A stretch of 7,490 nucleotides of DNA from an uncultured Methanomassiliicoccaceae archaeon (GTDB lineage Archaea > Thermoplasmatota > Thermoplasmata > Methanomassiliicoccales > Methanomethylophilaceae): NCBI GenBank assembly GCA_945492685.1, contig CALYUZ010000034.1:1-7490 (forward strand), written 5' to 3'. Made by a program: the position numbers and the translations under genes. Below, in pieces: positions 1 to 6,011 of this stretch. Numbering within the stretch: the first letter of the stretch is position 1; each line of letters begins with the position of its first letter. The notes under the pieces are model-generated. The model was not told the DNA's origin and ran no database searches. It saw nothing but the letters and a program-made list of their open reading frames with translations.

Positions 1-90
1 ACTTCGATTATGTTCCACGTTTTGATTTGTCGATCATCACAGTGTCGATTCGCTATGGATCCATGGGTTCCCCCGGAGACGGGTGATATT

Positions 91-118
91 GAAAAAGAAG
101 ACCGGGGTCTCCCCCGGT
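91..118 (-). terminator. Intrinsic-type terminator of the five-gene operon
   Basis: On the minus strand, just past the stop of the UPF0210 gene, a perfect 7-bp GC-rich stem (ACCGGGG pairing with CCCCGGT, 101-107 with 112-118, 4-base loop) is followed by the T-rich run CTTCTTTTT. This has the form of a bacterial rho-independent terminator. Archaeal termination mainly needs the U-tract, so the hairpin may add efficiency or protect the 3' end. It fits as the end of the operon transcribed from about 4854. Confidence 0.75.
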
Positions 119-125
119 AAGAGGT

Positions 126-1490
126 TCAGTTCTTGAAGCTGTGGATGGGTGCGGGGATCCTTCCGCCGCGGTTGACGAAGTCTGCACAGCCGAATTTGTT
201 GACAGGCATGATCTTCGCCTCTCCCAGGAGTCCGCCGAACTCTGCGAAGTCCCCTACATCCTTTCCGATCACGGGGATGAGCCTGACGGCGGTTGTCTTC
301 TGGTTGACCATTCCGATGGCCATCTCGTCGGCGATGATGCCTGCGATGGTGGTCGCGGGTGTGCTTCCGGGGATCGCGATCATATCGAGTCCCACGGAGC
401 AGACGCAGGTCATGGCCTCGAGCTTCTCCAGGGTGAGTGCACCGATCTCGGCGGCCTCTGCCATGGCACGGTCCTCCGTGACGGGGATGAACGCACCGCT
501 CAGTCCTCCGACGTAGGATGATGCCATCACACCGCCCTTCTTGACCTGGTCGTTGAGGATCGCCAGGGCTGCCGTGGTTCCGGGTGCTCCGGCGTACTCG
601 AGTCCCATCTCGTGCATGATGTCGGCGATACTGTCTCCGACAGCGGGGGTGGGTGCCAGTGAGAGGTCGACGATACCGAAGGGCACTCCGAGCCTCTTGG
701 ATGCCTCCTTGGCGAAGAGCTGTCCGACCCTTGTGACCTTGAAAGCGGTCTTCTTGATCGTTTCGCAAAGGACCTCGAAGTCCTGTCCGCGCACCTTGGA
801 GAGGGCGTTCTTCACCACTCCGGGTCCGCTGACACCGACGTTGATGATGCGGTCGGTTTCGGTCACTCCATGGAACGCACCTGCCATGAACGGGTTGTCG
901 TCGGGAGGGTTGCAGAACACGACCAGCTTGGCGCATCCGATGGAATCCGCCTCCTTGGTCATCTCGGCCGTCTTGACGACGATGTCACCCATGAGCCTGA
1001 CGGCGTCCATGTTGATACCGGTCCTGGTGGATCCGAGGCTGATCGAGGAGCACACGCGCTCCGTCTCCGCAAGTGCCTGGGGGATGGACTCGATCAGGAA
1101 CCTGTCCGCCTGGGTCATTCCCTTCTGGACCAGAGCGGAGTATCCTCCGATGAAGTTGACACCGACCTTCTTCGCCGCCTTGTCCAGGGTCTTTGCGATC
1201 TGCACGAAGTCCTCGGGGCACTTGCATGCGGCCCCTCCGACGAGTGCTGCGGGTGTGATGGAGATCCTCTTGTTGATGACGGGGACCCCGTACATCAGTC
1301 CGATCTCATCTCCAACCTTGACGAGGTCCTTGGCGGATTCGGTGATCTTGTCGTAGATCTTCTGACACAGGGCGTCGAGGTCCGGGTCGATACAGTCCAG
1401 GAGACTGATTCCCATGGTGATGGTCCTGACGTCCAGGTTCTCGTGCGAGACCATGTCGATGGTCTCGAAAACCTCATTCAACTCTACCAA
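126..1490 (-). CDS. UPF0210 (DUF711, 'PFL family') protein of unknown function
   Basis: A 454-residue protein, close to the usual length of about 450 for the UPF0210/DUF711 family. Family landmarks are visible: [12 protein letters not shown] at residues 22-33, [10 protein letters not shown] at 68-77, [11 protein letters not shown] in the middle, a [14 protein letters not shown] stretch in the second half, and the conserved C-terminus [13 protein letters not shown]. Members resemble pyruvate formate-lyase in fold, hence the 'PFL family' name, but no reaction is established and I cannot assign one. The start is TTG, preceded by a Shine-Dalgarno-like GAGGGA at 1496-1501 with a 5-base spacer that overlaps the stop of the upstream ACT gene; a second TTG at 1481 is possible but less well placed. 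It is the last gene of the operon, 9 bases after the small ACT protein. That pairing recurs in many bacteria and archaea and suggests the ACT protein is its regulator or partner. The protein is probably cytosolic. Confidence 0.93.
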   Translation of the reverse strand: MVELNEVFETIDMVSHENLDVRTITMGISLLDCIDPDLDALCQKIYDKITESAKDLVKVGDEIGLMYGVPVINKRISITPAALVGGAACKCPEDFVQIAKTLDKAAKKVGVNFIGGYSALVQKGMTQADRFLIESIPQALAETERVCSSISLGSTRTGINMDAVRLMGDIVVKTAEMTKEADSIGCAKLVVFCNPPDDNPFMAGAFHGVTETDRIINVGVSGPGVVKNALSKVRGQDFEVLCETIKKTAFKVTRVGQLFAKEASKRLGVPFGIVDLSLAPTPAVGDSIADIMHEMGLEYAGAPGTTAALAILNDQVKKGGVMASSYVGGLSGAFIPVTEDRAMAEAAEIGALTLEKLEAMTCVCSVGLDMIAIPGSTPATTIAGIIADEMAIGMVNQKTTAVRLIPVIGKDVGDFAEFGGLLGEAKIMPVNKFGCADFVNRGGRIPAPIHSFKN

Positions 1491-1495
1491 GGAAA

Positions 1496-1501
1496 TCCCT
1501 C
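1496..1501 (-). promoter_or_regulatory. Ribosome binding site supporting a TTG start
   Basis: GAGGGA on the minus strand overlaps the TGA stop of the small ACT gene and lies 5 bases before the TTG at 1490. It is the reason for choosing TTG 1490 and suggests translational coupling between the two genes. Confidence 0.55.
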
Positions 1502-1772
1502 AGATCCTGTGCATCATGTCGAAGATCTCTTCGTGCTGTGCCTTGATGATGCATTCGACCTTCTCTCCGACCTTGGTCAGGCCCTCGGCGAGGTTGTCGA
1601 ACGTTCCGGTGTATTTCGAGACATCAACGATCATCATCATGTTGATGAACTCCTGGACGGTGGTCTGTTTGATGTCCAGGATGTTGATGTTGTTCTCAGC
1701 GAAGTAGTTGCAAACCGCGGCGATGATGCCGGGGTGGTCCTTTCCCACGAGTGTTACGATGACTCTGCTCAC
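1500..1772 (-). CDS. Small ACT-domain protein, UPF0237 family
   Basis: A 90-residue protein made almost entirely of one ACT domain (residues about 3-75). The first strand RVIVTLVG is followed by the ligand-loop motif GKDHPGIIA at 10-18 and the helix AAVCNYFAENNINILDI; length and motif match the UPF0237 family. ACT domains bind amino acids or similar small ligands and usually work as dimers; this one has no catalytic domain, so it probably senses a ligand for a partner. The start is GTG; GTGA overlaps the cimA stop by 4 bases, and GGTGA lies 4 bases upstream (1777-1781), inside cimA. The UPF0210 gene follows after 9 bases. The domain assignment is firm, but ligand and partner are unknown; the obvious candidate partner is the UPF0210 protein. 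Confidence 0.93.
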   Translation of the reverse strand: MSRVIVTLVGKDHPGIIAAVCNYFAENNINILDIKQTTVQEFINMMMIVDVSKYTGTFDNLAEGLTKVGEKVECIIKAQHEEIFDMMHRI

Positions 1773-3340
1773 GATCTCACCTTCATATCCGATTGTATCA
1801 TAAGTGCGTACTCGATGGAGTCCACCAGGGCGATAAGACTCGCCTCGATGACGTTCTCCGAGACCCCCACGGTCGTCCAGCTCTCAGATCCGTCCGTGGA
1901 CCTGATCAGGACGCGTACGCTTGCCGCGGTCGCCGATTTCTCATCCAGCACACGGACCTTGTAATCCGTGAGCCTGATGTCCCTCAGCTCCGGGTAGAAG
2001 CGTGTGAGGGCCTTCCTCAATGCGTTGTCGAGCGCGTTCACGGGTCCGTTACCGTCGGCTGCGGTGTGCTCCACGTTTCCGTTCCTGTCGCACACCTTGA
2101 TGCTAGCCTCGGAGTCCATCCCGTGCTCTCCGCGCTCGTCCATGAATATCCTGAATCCGGGGACGGTGAACATGGGTTCCATGTCACCCCTGAGTCTTCT
2201 GACGAGGAGTTCGAAGCTCGCATCGGCGCCCTCGAACTGGTACCCCTTGGATTCCATATCCTTGATCTTGTTCGTTATGTCGGGGCTGTCCTCCCCGATC
2301 TCCAATCCCAGCTCCCTCAGCTTCTCGGAGATGCTGGCCCTTCCGGCCATGTCGGACACCAGGATCCTCCTCCCGTTCCCGACGGATTCGGGATCGATGT
2401 GCTCGTAGGTGCGGGTGTCCCTCGCCAATGCGGAGACGTGCATCCCCCCCTTGTGGGCGAACGCCCTTGATCCGACGTACGGCATGCTCCTGGACGGGGG
2501 CATGTTGGCCACCTCTCCAACATATTTCGACAATGTGGTGAGGTTGGACAGGTCCATGTCCGTGAGTTCGTTCCCTGTCTTGAATGCGAGGTTGGGGATC
2601 ACGGTGCACAGGTTGGCGTTTCCGCATCTCTCACCCAGACCGTTGATGGTGCCTTGGACCATGGAACATCCCGATTCTACCGCGGCCAGGGAACAGGCCG
2701 TCGCCATGTCGGAATCGTTGTGGCAGTGTATCCCCAGAGGCACGCTCACCGAAAGGAGCGCCTCCTCCACCGCCTCGGATATCTCCGAGGGCATGGATCC
2801 GCCGTTGGTGTCACAGAGGATGAGCCATTCGGCTCCGCCGTTCTCGGCCGCCCTCAGCACGTTCAGTGCGTATCTCCTGTTGGACCTGTATCCGTCGAAG
2901 AAGTGCTCCGCATCGAACATGACCCTCTTCCCTGATTCCACGAGGAAGCGGATGCTGTCCTCCACAAGGTCGAGGTTCTCGTCGAGTCCTATCCTCAGAG
3001 CATCGGTGACCTGGAAGTCCCATGACTTGCCGAAGATGCAGCACCATTCCGCGGAGCATGAGGCCAGGGCCCTCAGGTTGGGGTCGTCCTCCGCTTTTAT
3101 GCCGTGACGGCGGGTGCTCCCGAACGCTGTCAGTCTGCTCTTCCTCAGTTCCATCTTCCCCGCTTTCTCGAAGAACTCGTCGTCACGGGGGTTGGAGCCG
3201 GGCCATCCGCCCTCCACGAAGTCTATGCCGAACTCGTCCAGCTTGCGCAGGATGTCAAGTTTGTCCTCGCAGGAGAACGATATGCCCTCCGTCTGCGCTC
3301 CGTCGCGGAGGGTGGTGTCGTAGATCAGGACCCTGTCCAT
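1769..3340 (-). CDS. cimA: (R)-citramalate synthase
   Basis: A 523-residue enzyme of the LeuA/CimA family that condenses pyruvate with acetyl-CoA to (R)-citramalate, the first committed step of the threonine-independent isoleucine pathway. An N-terminal TIM barrel carries DTTLRDGAQ (8-16, with R12 and metal ligand D13), FVEGGWPGSNP (41-51, typical of the long citramalate synthase type), CDTNGG (176-181), the metal-binding HCHND (205-209), GLGERCGNANL (234-244) and HKGGMHVSA (297-304, communication region). Residues from about 365 to 515 form the C-terminal LeuA-type dimer/regulatory domain, the usual site of isoleucine or leucine feedback. The ATG start is one base after the hom stop (TGAGATG) and has GAGAGG at 3347-3352, 6 bases upstream. 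Homocitrate synthase or 2-isopropylmalate synthase are the alternatives, but length and the GGWPGSNP motif favour CimA. Confidence 0.92.
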   Translation of the reverse strand: MDRVLIYDTTLRDGAQTEGISFSCEDKLDILRKLDEFGIDFVEGGWPGSNPRDDEFFEKAGKMELRKSRLTAFGSTRRHGIKAEDDPNLRALASCSAEWCCIFGKSWDFQVTDALRIGLDENLDLVEDSIRFLVESGKRVMFDAEHFFDGYRSNRRYALNVLRAAENGGAEWLILCDTNGGSMPSEISEAVEEALLSVSVPLGIHCHNDSDMATACSLAAVESGCSMVQGTINGLGERCGNANLCTVIPNLAFKTGNELTDMDLSNLTTLSKYVGEVANMPPSRSMPYVGSRAFAHKGGMHVSALARDTRTYEHIDPESVGNGRRILVSDMAGRASISEKLRELGLEIGEDSPDITNKIKDMESKGYQFEGADASFELLVRRLRGDMEPMFTVPGFRIFMDERGEHGMDSEASIKVCDRNGNVEHTAADGNGPVNALDNALRKALTRFYPELRDIRLTDYKVRVLDEKSATAASVRVLIRSTDGSESWTTVGVSENVIEASLIALVDSIEYALMIQSDMKVRS

Positions 3341-3341
3341 C

Positions 3342-4346
3342 TCATGCCTCTCTCTTCCTCTCGTCCATGATGGCGATGAGGTCGCTGAGGACCGCGGATG
3401 CGGTCTCGAGACGTCCCGCTCCGCGTCCGGAGACGGTGACGGGTCCCGCCAGGTCGGTGAGGATCTGTGCGGTGTTCAGGGTTCCCGATATGCTCAGGGG
3501 GTGTCCCTTGGGGATGAGCCTGGGGCTGACCTCCAGTTTGGTCTCGGAGACCTCTCCGATGAGCCTGATGACCATGTTGCGTGATGCGGCGAGGGCGATG
3601 GCCTCTTCGGTGATCGAGGTGATGCCGGTGATCTGCACGTCATCGAAGGTCACGTCCCTTCCGAAGATGGAGTTGGCGAGGATGACGACCTTGCAGGCGC
3701 TGTCGTATCCCTCGATGTCGTTGGTTGGATCGGTCTCGGCGTATCCCATCTGCTGCGCCTCCTTCAGGGCCTGCTCGAAGGGCTGACCCTTGTCCATCTT
3801 GCTGAGGATGAAGTTGCAGGTACCGTTGAAGATACCCCTGATGGATTTGATGTCCTCTCCGGCGAGGCTCTCGCGGCAGAGGTTGATTATGGGCATGGCG
3901 CCTCCAACGGAACCCTCGAACCTGAACTTGCACCTGTTGGCCTTTGCCAGGTCGATGAGCTCTCTGAACTTCAGAGCGAGGGGGCCCTTGTTCACGGTGA
4001 TGACATCCTTCCCGTTGGAGAGGGCGTGGCGGATGTTGATCAATCCGACACCTCCTGTCTTCACGTCGGTGGGGCTGACCTCCACGAGGACGTCGTAGTC
4101 CACCTTGTCGAGGACTTCGGTGGAGACGGTGTAGGATTCATCGCCGACCCTGCGTGTGGACTGCTTCCTGGAGACGAGGTCCAGGGGGTCCATTCCGTTG
4201 GGATCCACGGCGTACGACTTGGAATCCATCACACCGACGATGGTGACGTTCTGTCCGAACTTGTCGAGGAAGTACTTCTGTCTCCTGGCGACGACCTCCG
4301 CGAAACCCTGTCCGACGGTTCCGAATCCGCAGATGAAGACCCTCAT
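3342..4346 (-). CDS. hom: Homoserine dehydrogenase without ACT domain
   Basis: A 334-residue enzyme that reduces aspartate 4-semialdehyde to homoserine with NAD(P)H, the branch point to threonine and methionine. A Rossmann nucleotide-binding motif GFGTVGQG lies at residues 7-14, VNKGPLA with a conserved lysine at 118-124, NGTCNFILSKM at 174-184, and the catalytic region ETDPTNDIEGYDSACK at 204-219, where E204, D215 and K219 match the catalytic Glu, Asp and Lys of the yeast enzyme. The chain ends right after the catalytic domain, so the C-terminal ACT domain of longer homologs is missing; the gene directly upstream supplies one as a separate protein. I chose ATG 4346 because GAGGGGTG (4353-4360) sits 6 bases upstream. 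The in-frame GTG at 4355 would lie inside that ribosome binding site. The start follows the stop of the upstream gene by one base. Confidence 0.95.
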   Translation of the reverse strand: MRVFICGFGTVGQGFAEVVARRQKYFLDKFGQNVTIVGVMDSKSYAVDPNGMDPLDLVSRKQSTRRVGDESYTVSTEVLDKVDYDVLVEVSPTDVKTGGVGLINIRHALSNGKDVITVNKGPLALKFRELIDLAKANRCKFRFEGSVGGAMPIINLCRESLAGEDIKSIRGIFNGTCNFILSKMDKGQPFEQALKEAQQMGYAETDPTNDIEGYDSACKVVILANSIFGRDVTFDDVQITGITSITEEAIALAASRNMVIRLIGEVSETKLEVSPRLIPKGHPLSISGTLNTAQILTDLAGPVTVSGRGAGRLETASAVLSDLIAIMDERKREA

Positions 4347-4347
4347 C

Positions 4348-4842
4348 TCAGACACCCCTCACGTATGTGATGTTGGATTGCTTGCATTTCTCGCTCAGGA
4401 ATCTGTCCATCCTGTCGAGGTCCTCCTCGCTGCGTGTCTTCACCGCGATCATCCCGGTGCGCTTGGATGAGGTGGTGGTCTTGGAGGAGTACCTCATGTC
4501 CATGGAATCCATGGTTATCATCTCGGATGCCTCGTTAATGAGTCCCTCGAGGTAGTTGGCGTCGAACTCTCCTATGAGCATGTACTCCATGGTGTACGTC
4601 TGGTAGACGGACCCCATCCTGGAGATGATCATGTCCTTGGACTTCCAGATCTCCTTGAGCTTCTCCAGCTGTGCGGAGTCGTCGACCTCGAATGTCACGT
4701 TGATGCAGATCCTGTGGTTGACGATCTGCTCGCGGTTGTGGACCACTCCCATGATGTTCCCGTCCACGAGGGATATGGGTTCCAGGGATCCGACGAGCTG
4801 GCCGGGGAGGTCCTTGACGTATAGTTCTGCGTTCACTATCAT
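4348..4842 (-). CDS. ACT-domain protein paired with homoserine dehydrogenase
   Basis: A 164-residue protein with an N-terminal ACT domain (about residues 2-75; strand VNAELYVK and ligand loop DLPGQL at 11-16, then a helix and the strand HRICINVTFEV) and a second half (about 82-164) with alternating strands and helices that could be another ACT-like unit. It has no catalytic motif. Methanogens and relatives commonly carry such a gene directly before hom, and it probably provides the allosteric (threonine-type) control that a fused ACT domain gives elsewhere; this is an inference from context. It is the first gene of the operon. The start is uncertain: ATG 4842 matches the expected beginning of the domain, whereas GTG at 4851 adds three residues and lies 29.5 bases from the TATA centre, so a leaderless message from GTG is possible. 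No Shine-Dalgarno site is close to either. Confidence 0.88.
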   Translation of the reverse strand: MIVNAELYVKDLPGQLVGSLEPISLVDGNIMGVVHNREQIVNHRICINVTFEVDDSAQLEKLKEIWKSKDMIISRMGSVYQTYTMEYMLIGEFDANYLEGLINEASEMITMDSMDMRYSSKTTTSSKRTGMIAVKTRSEEDLDRMDRFLSEKCKQSNITYVRGV

Positions 4843-4876
4843 GGTGCGCACCGATGGGGCGGGTTATCTCCCCATG

Positions 4877-4887
4877 TTATATAATAA
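4877..4887 (-). promoter_or_regulatory. TATA box of the ACT-hom-cimA-ACT-PFL operon
   Basis: TTATTATATAA on the minus strand, centred about 27 bases ahead of a predicted transcription start near 4854. This would leave a leader of at most about 12 bases before ATG 4842, too short for an attenuator, so any control should act at the promoter or on the enzymes. A second TATA-like element, CTTATAAAG on the minus strand, lies further upstream at 4905-4913. Confidence 0.6.
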
Positions 4888-4890
4888 GGT

Positions 4891-4959
4891 CGCGCACGCA
4901 CGCGCTTTATAAGGAAGGGGAATCGGACTGGACAATTGTCGGAATACGGGGGTTCCGAT
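4891..4959. repeat. Cluster of symmetric sequences upstream of the operon promoter
   Basis: From left to right: a 15-base strictly alternating pyrimidine-purine tract CGCGCACGCACGCGC (4891-4905); a perfect 10-base palindrome GACAATTGTC (4931-4940); and a 6-bp inverted repeat TCGGAA/TTCCGA (4939-4944 with 4953-4958, 8-base loop). The same right arm can instead pair with ATCGGA at 4922-4927. No gene occupies 4852-5043. The stretch lies upstream of the operon TATA box and downstream of tRNA-Ser, so it could hold operator sites or a transcript-end structure. Confidence 0.45.
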
Positions 4960-4984
4960 GTACAAACGGTGGATACGGGTGATT

Positions 4985-4998
4985 GGAAGAAATAAAGA
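4985..4998 (-). terminator. Possible U-rich terminator of tRNA-Ser
   Basis: Downstream of tRNA-Ser on the minus strand the sequence becomes T-rich (ATTCTTTATTTCTTCC region). There is no convincing hairpin, but archaeal termination can rely on U-rich tracts alone. The call is weak because the tract is interrupted. Confidence 0.3.
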
Positions 4999-5043
4999 AT
5001 GGAAGCACGAGAAATGGCTCAAACGGGCTTGAAGAAGGAATAG

Positions 5044-5130
5044 TGGCGCCGAGAGGGAGATTTGAACTCCCGAGGGAAAGTTCCCACGAGCTTTCCAGGC
5101 TCGCGCCTTACCGGGCTGGGCCATCTCGGC
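5044..5130 (-). tRNA. tRNA-Ser (anticodon GGA), CCA encoded
   Basis: On the minus strand GCCGAGA pairs with TCTCGGC to give a 7-bp acceptor stem, followed by discriminator G and an encoded CCA (5044-5046). The anticodon stem CGAGC/GCTCG encloses the loop CTGGAAA, with anticodon GGA at 5094-5096, which reads UCC and UCU serine codons. The T-loop is TTCAAAT. A long variable arm (TGGGAACTTTCCCTCGG region) is characteristic of serine tRNAs. No intron is visible. Confidence 0.96.
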
Positions 5131-5154
5131 TTCGTAACACAGGCATTGGGTACT

Positions 5155-5163
5155 CGTATTTAA
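5155..5163 (-). promoter_or_regulatory. TATA box of tRNA-Ser
   Basis: TTAAATACG on the minus strand, centred 29 bases ahead of the tRNA 5' end at 5130, the expected archaeal spacing. It lies in the 57-base gap after the amidohydrolase gene, which shows no U-run terminator of its own. Confidence 0.6.
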
Positions 5164-5187
5164 CGATTTGTCTATTTTTATGTAGAT

Positions 5188-5961
5188 TCAGGGCTGAAGC
5201 CAAGGGATATCGGAGCGGAAGTCCGTCAGATGCCTCCTTATCCCGCGTGCCCTCTCCAGTTCCTCCGTGTCCACGGTGAAGATGGAGATGCACTCGGATG
5301 TTCCGCATTCCGCGATCACATCTCCGAAGGGGTCCAGTCCCCTGGAGCATCCGTGCATCTCCAGACCGTTCAGAGGTCCGGTGTTGTTCACGTATGCCAG
5401 ATACGTCACGTTCTCCAACGCCCTGGCGGATATCACCTTGTCCAGGAACGGCTTCGACTGCATTGCGGAAGCCGCGACACAGATGTTCACAGATGCGCCC
5501 CTGAGGGAGCAGCCGTGGAGGATCTCCGGGAAGAAGATGTCGTAGCAGACGCACATCCCGAATCCGATCCCGTGATAGTGGCCGATGACGGGTGATTGAC
5601 CGTCGATGAAGTCGTTCTCCGCGTATATCCCGAACTTCGCCAGATGCGCCTTGTCGTACCACACGTCCCCGTCCGGCGAGAGGAATGCCAGGCTGTTCAT
5701 CACGCCATTCCCTGTGTATCTCGGCGACCCTACGACCGCGGCGGTGTCGGTCTCCCTGCATCTCTCCGATATCACCCGTATCGCGGACTCCACGTCACCC
5801 TTCAGTACGGAGCAGTCGGCCCCGTAACCGGTGAGGAACAGCTCGGGGAAGACGTAGACGTCCGCATCCCCCGATCCGATACAGGACAGGATCCTCTCCA
5901 TGTTTACTTCCACATCACCCACCGAGGGCATGAGCTGGCACAGGGCCACACGGACCTTCAT
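5188..5961 (-). CDS. Nitrilase-superfamily carbon-nitrogen hydrolase
   Basis: A 257-residue cytosolic hydrolase with the whole catalytic triad of the nitrilase superfamily: Glu40 in VFPELFLTGYG, Lys104 in YDKAHLAKFG and Cys139 in CVCYDIFFPE. The superfamily cleaves amides and related C-N bonds through a thioester on the cysteine. The length is normal for a single-domain amidase; omega-amidase-like and carbamoylputrescine-amidase-like enzymes have this form, and so does the glutaminase domain of glutamine-dependent NAD synthetases. The substrate cannot be read from the sequence. It is divergent from nadE with 50 bases between starts, so supply of ammonia to NadE is a reasonable hypothesis. The ATG at 5961 is 27.5 bases from the centre of a TATA element and has no Shine-Dalgarno site, so the mRNA is probably leaderless. 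MKVRVALCQL is a typical N-terminus for the family. Confidence 0.92.
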   Translation of the reverse strand: MKVRVALCQLMPSVGDVEVNMERILSCIGSGDADVYVFPELFLTGYGADCSVLKGDVESAIRVISERCRETDTAAVVGSPRYTGNGVMNSLAFLSPDGDVWYDKAHLAKFGIYAENDFIDGQSPVIGHYHGIGFGMCVCYDIFFPEILHGCSLRGASVNICVAASAMQSKPFLDKVISARALENVTYLAYVNNTGPLNGLEMHGCSRGLDPFGDVIAECGTSECISIFTVDTEELERARGIRRHLTDFRSDIPWLQP

Positions 5962-5984
5962 GGGTGCCGGAAGGTGCGGGCAAT

Positions 5985-5993
5985 GTTTAAAAT
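5985..5993. promoter_or_regulatory. Shared TATA element for two divergent genes
   Basis: GTTTAAAAT with the palindromic core TTTAAA (5986-5991) is the only TATA-like sequence in the 50-base gap. Its centre is 27.5 bases from the amidohydrolase ATG (5961) on the minus strand, and 23.5 or 29.5 bases from the two candidate nadE ATGs (6012, 6018) on the plus strand. It can therefore be read in both directions, producing leaderless messages each way. Confidence 0.6.
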
Positions 5994-6011
5994 CCGCGCC
6001 TTTTGATTACC

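Noticed and set aside
55..64. Perfect palindrome ATGGATCCAT near the left edge
   Set aside because: A 10-base palindrome in 90 bases with no gene or promoter attached is compatible with chance; nothing else can be said about 1-90.
37..936. Open frame of 299 codons on the minus strand, overlapping the UPF0210 gene in another frame
   Set aside because: The product is extremely Arg-rich and lacks recognisable domains, and the UPF0210 frame carries clear family motifs over the same bases.
870..1964. Long open frame (364 codons) on the plus strand
   Set aside because: It lies antisense across the UPF0210, small ACT and cimA genes, has low-complexity Asp/Gly/His/Val-rich composition and no family motif; it is an effect of GC-rich codon use on the opposite strand.
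2409..3107. 232-codon open frame on the plus strand antisense to cimA
   Set aside because: Ser/Leu/Pro-rich shadow without motif or ribosome site; cimA is unambiguous here.
4864..5124. 86-codon open frame on the minus strand in the gap before the operon
   Set aside because: It overlaps tRNA-Ser and the operon promoter and has no homology-like motifs.
5108..5761. 217-codon open frame on the minus strand in another frame of the amidohydrolase, running into tRNA-Ser
   Set aside because: Arg/His-rich translation, overlaps a tRNA gene, and the amidohydrolase frame contains the full catalytic triad.
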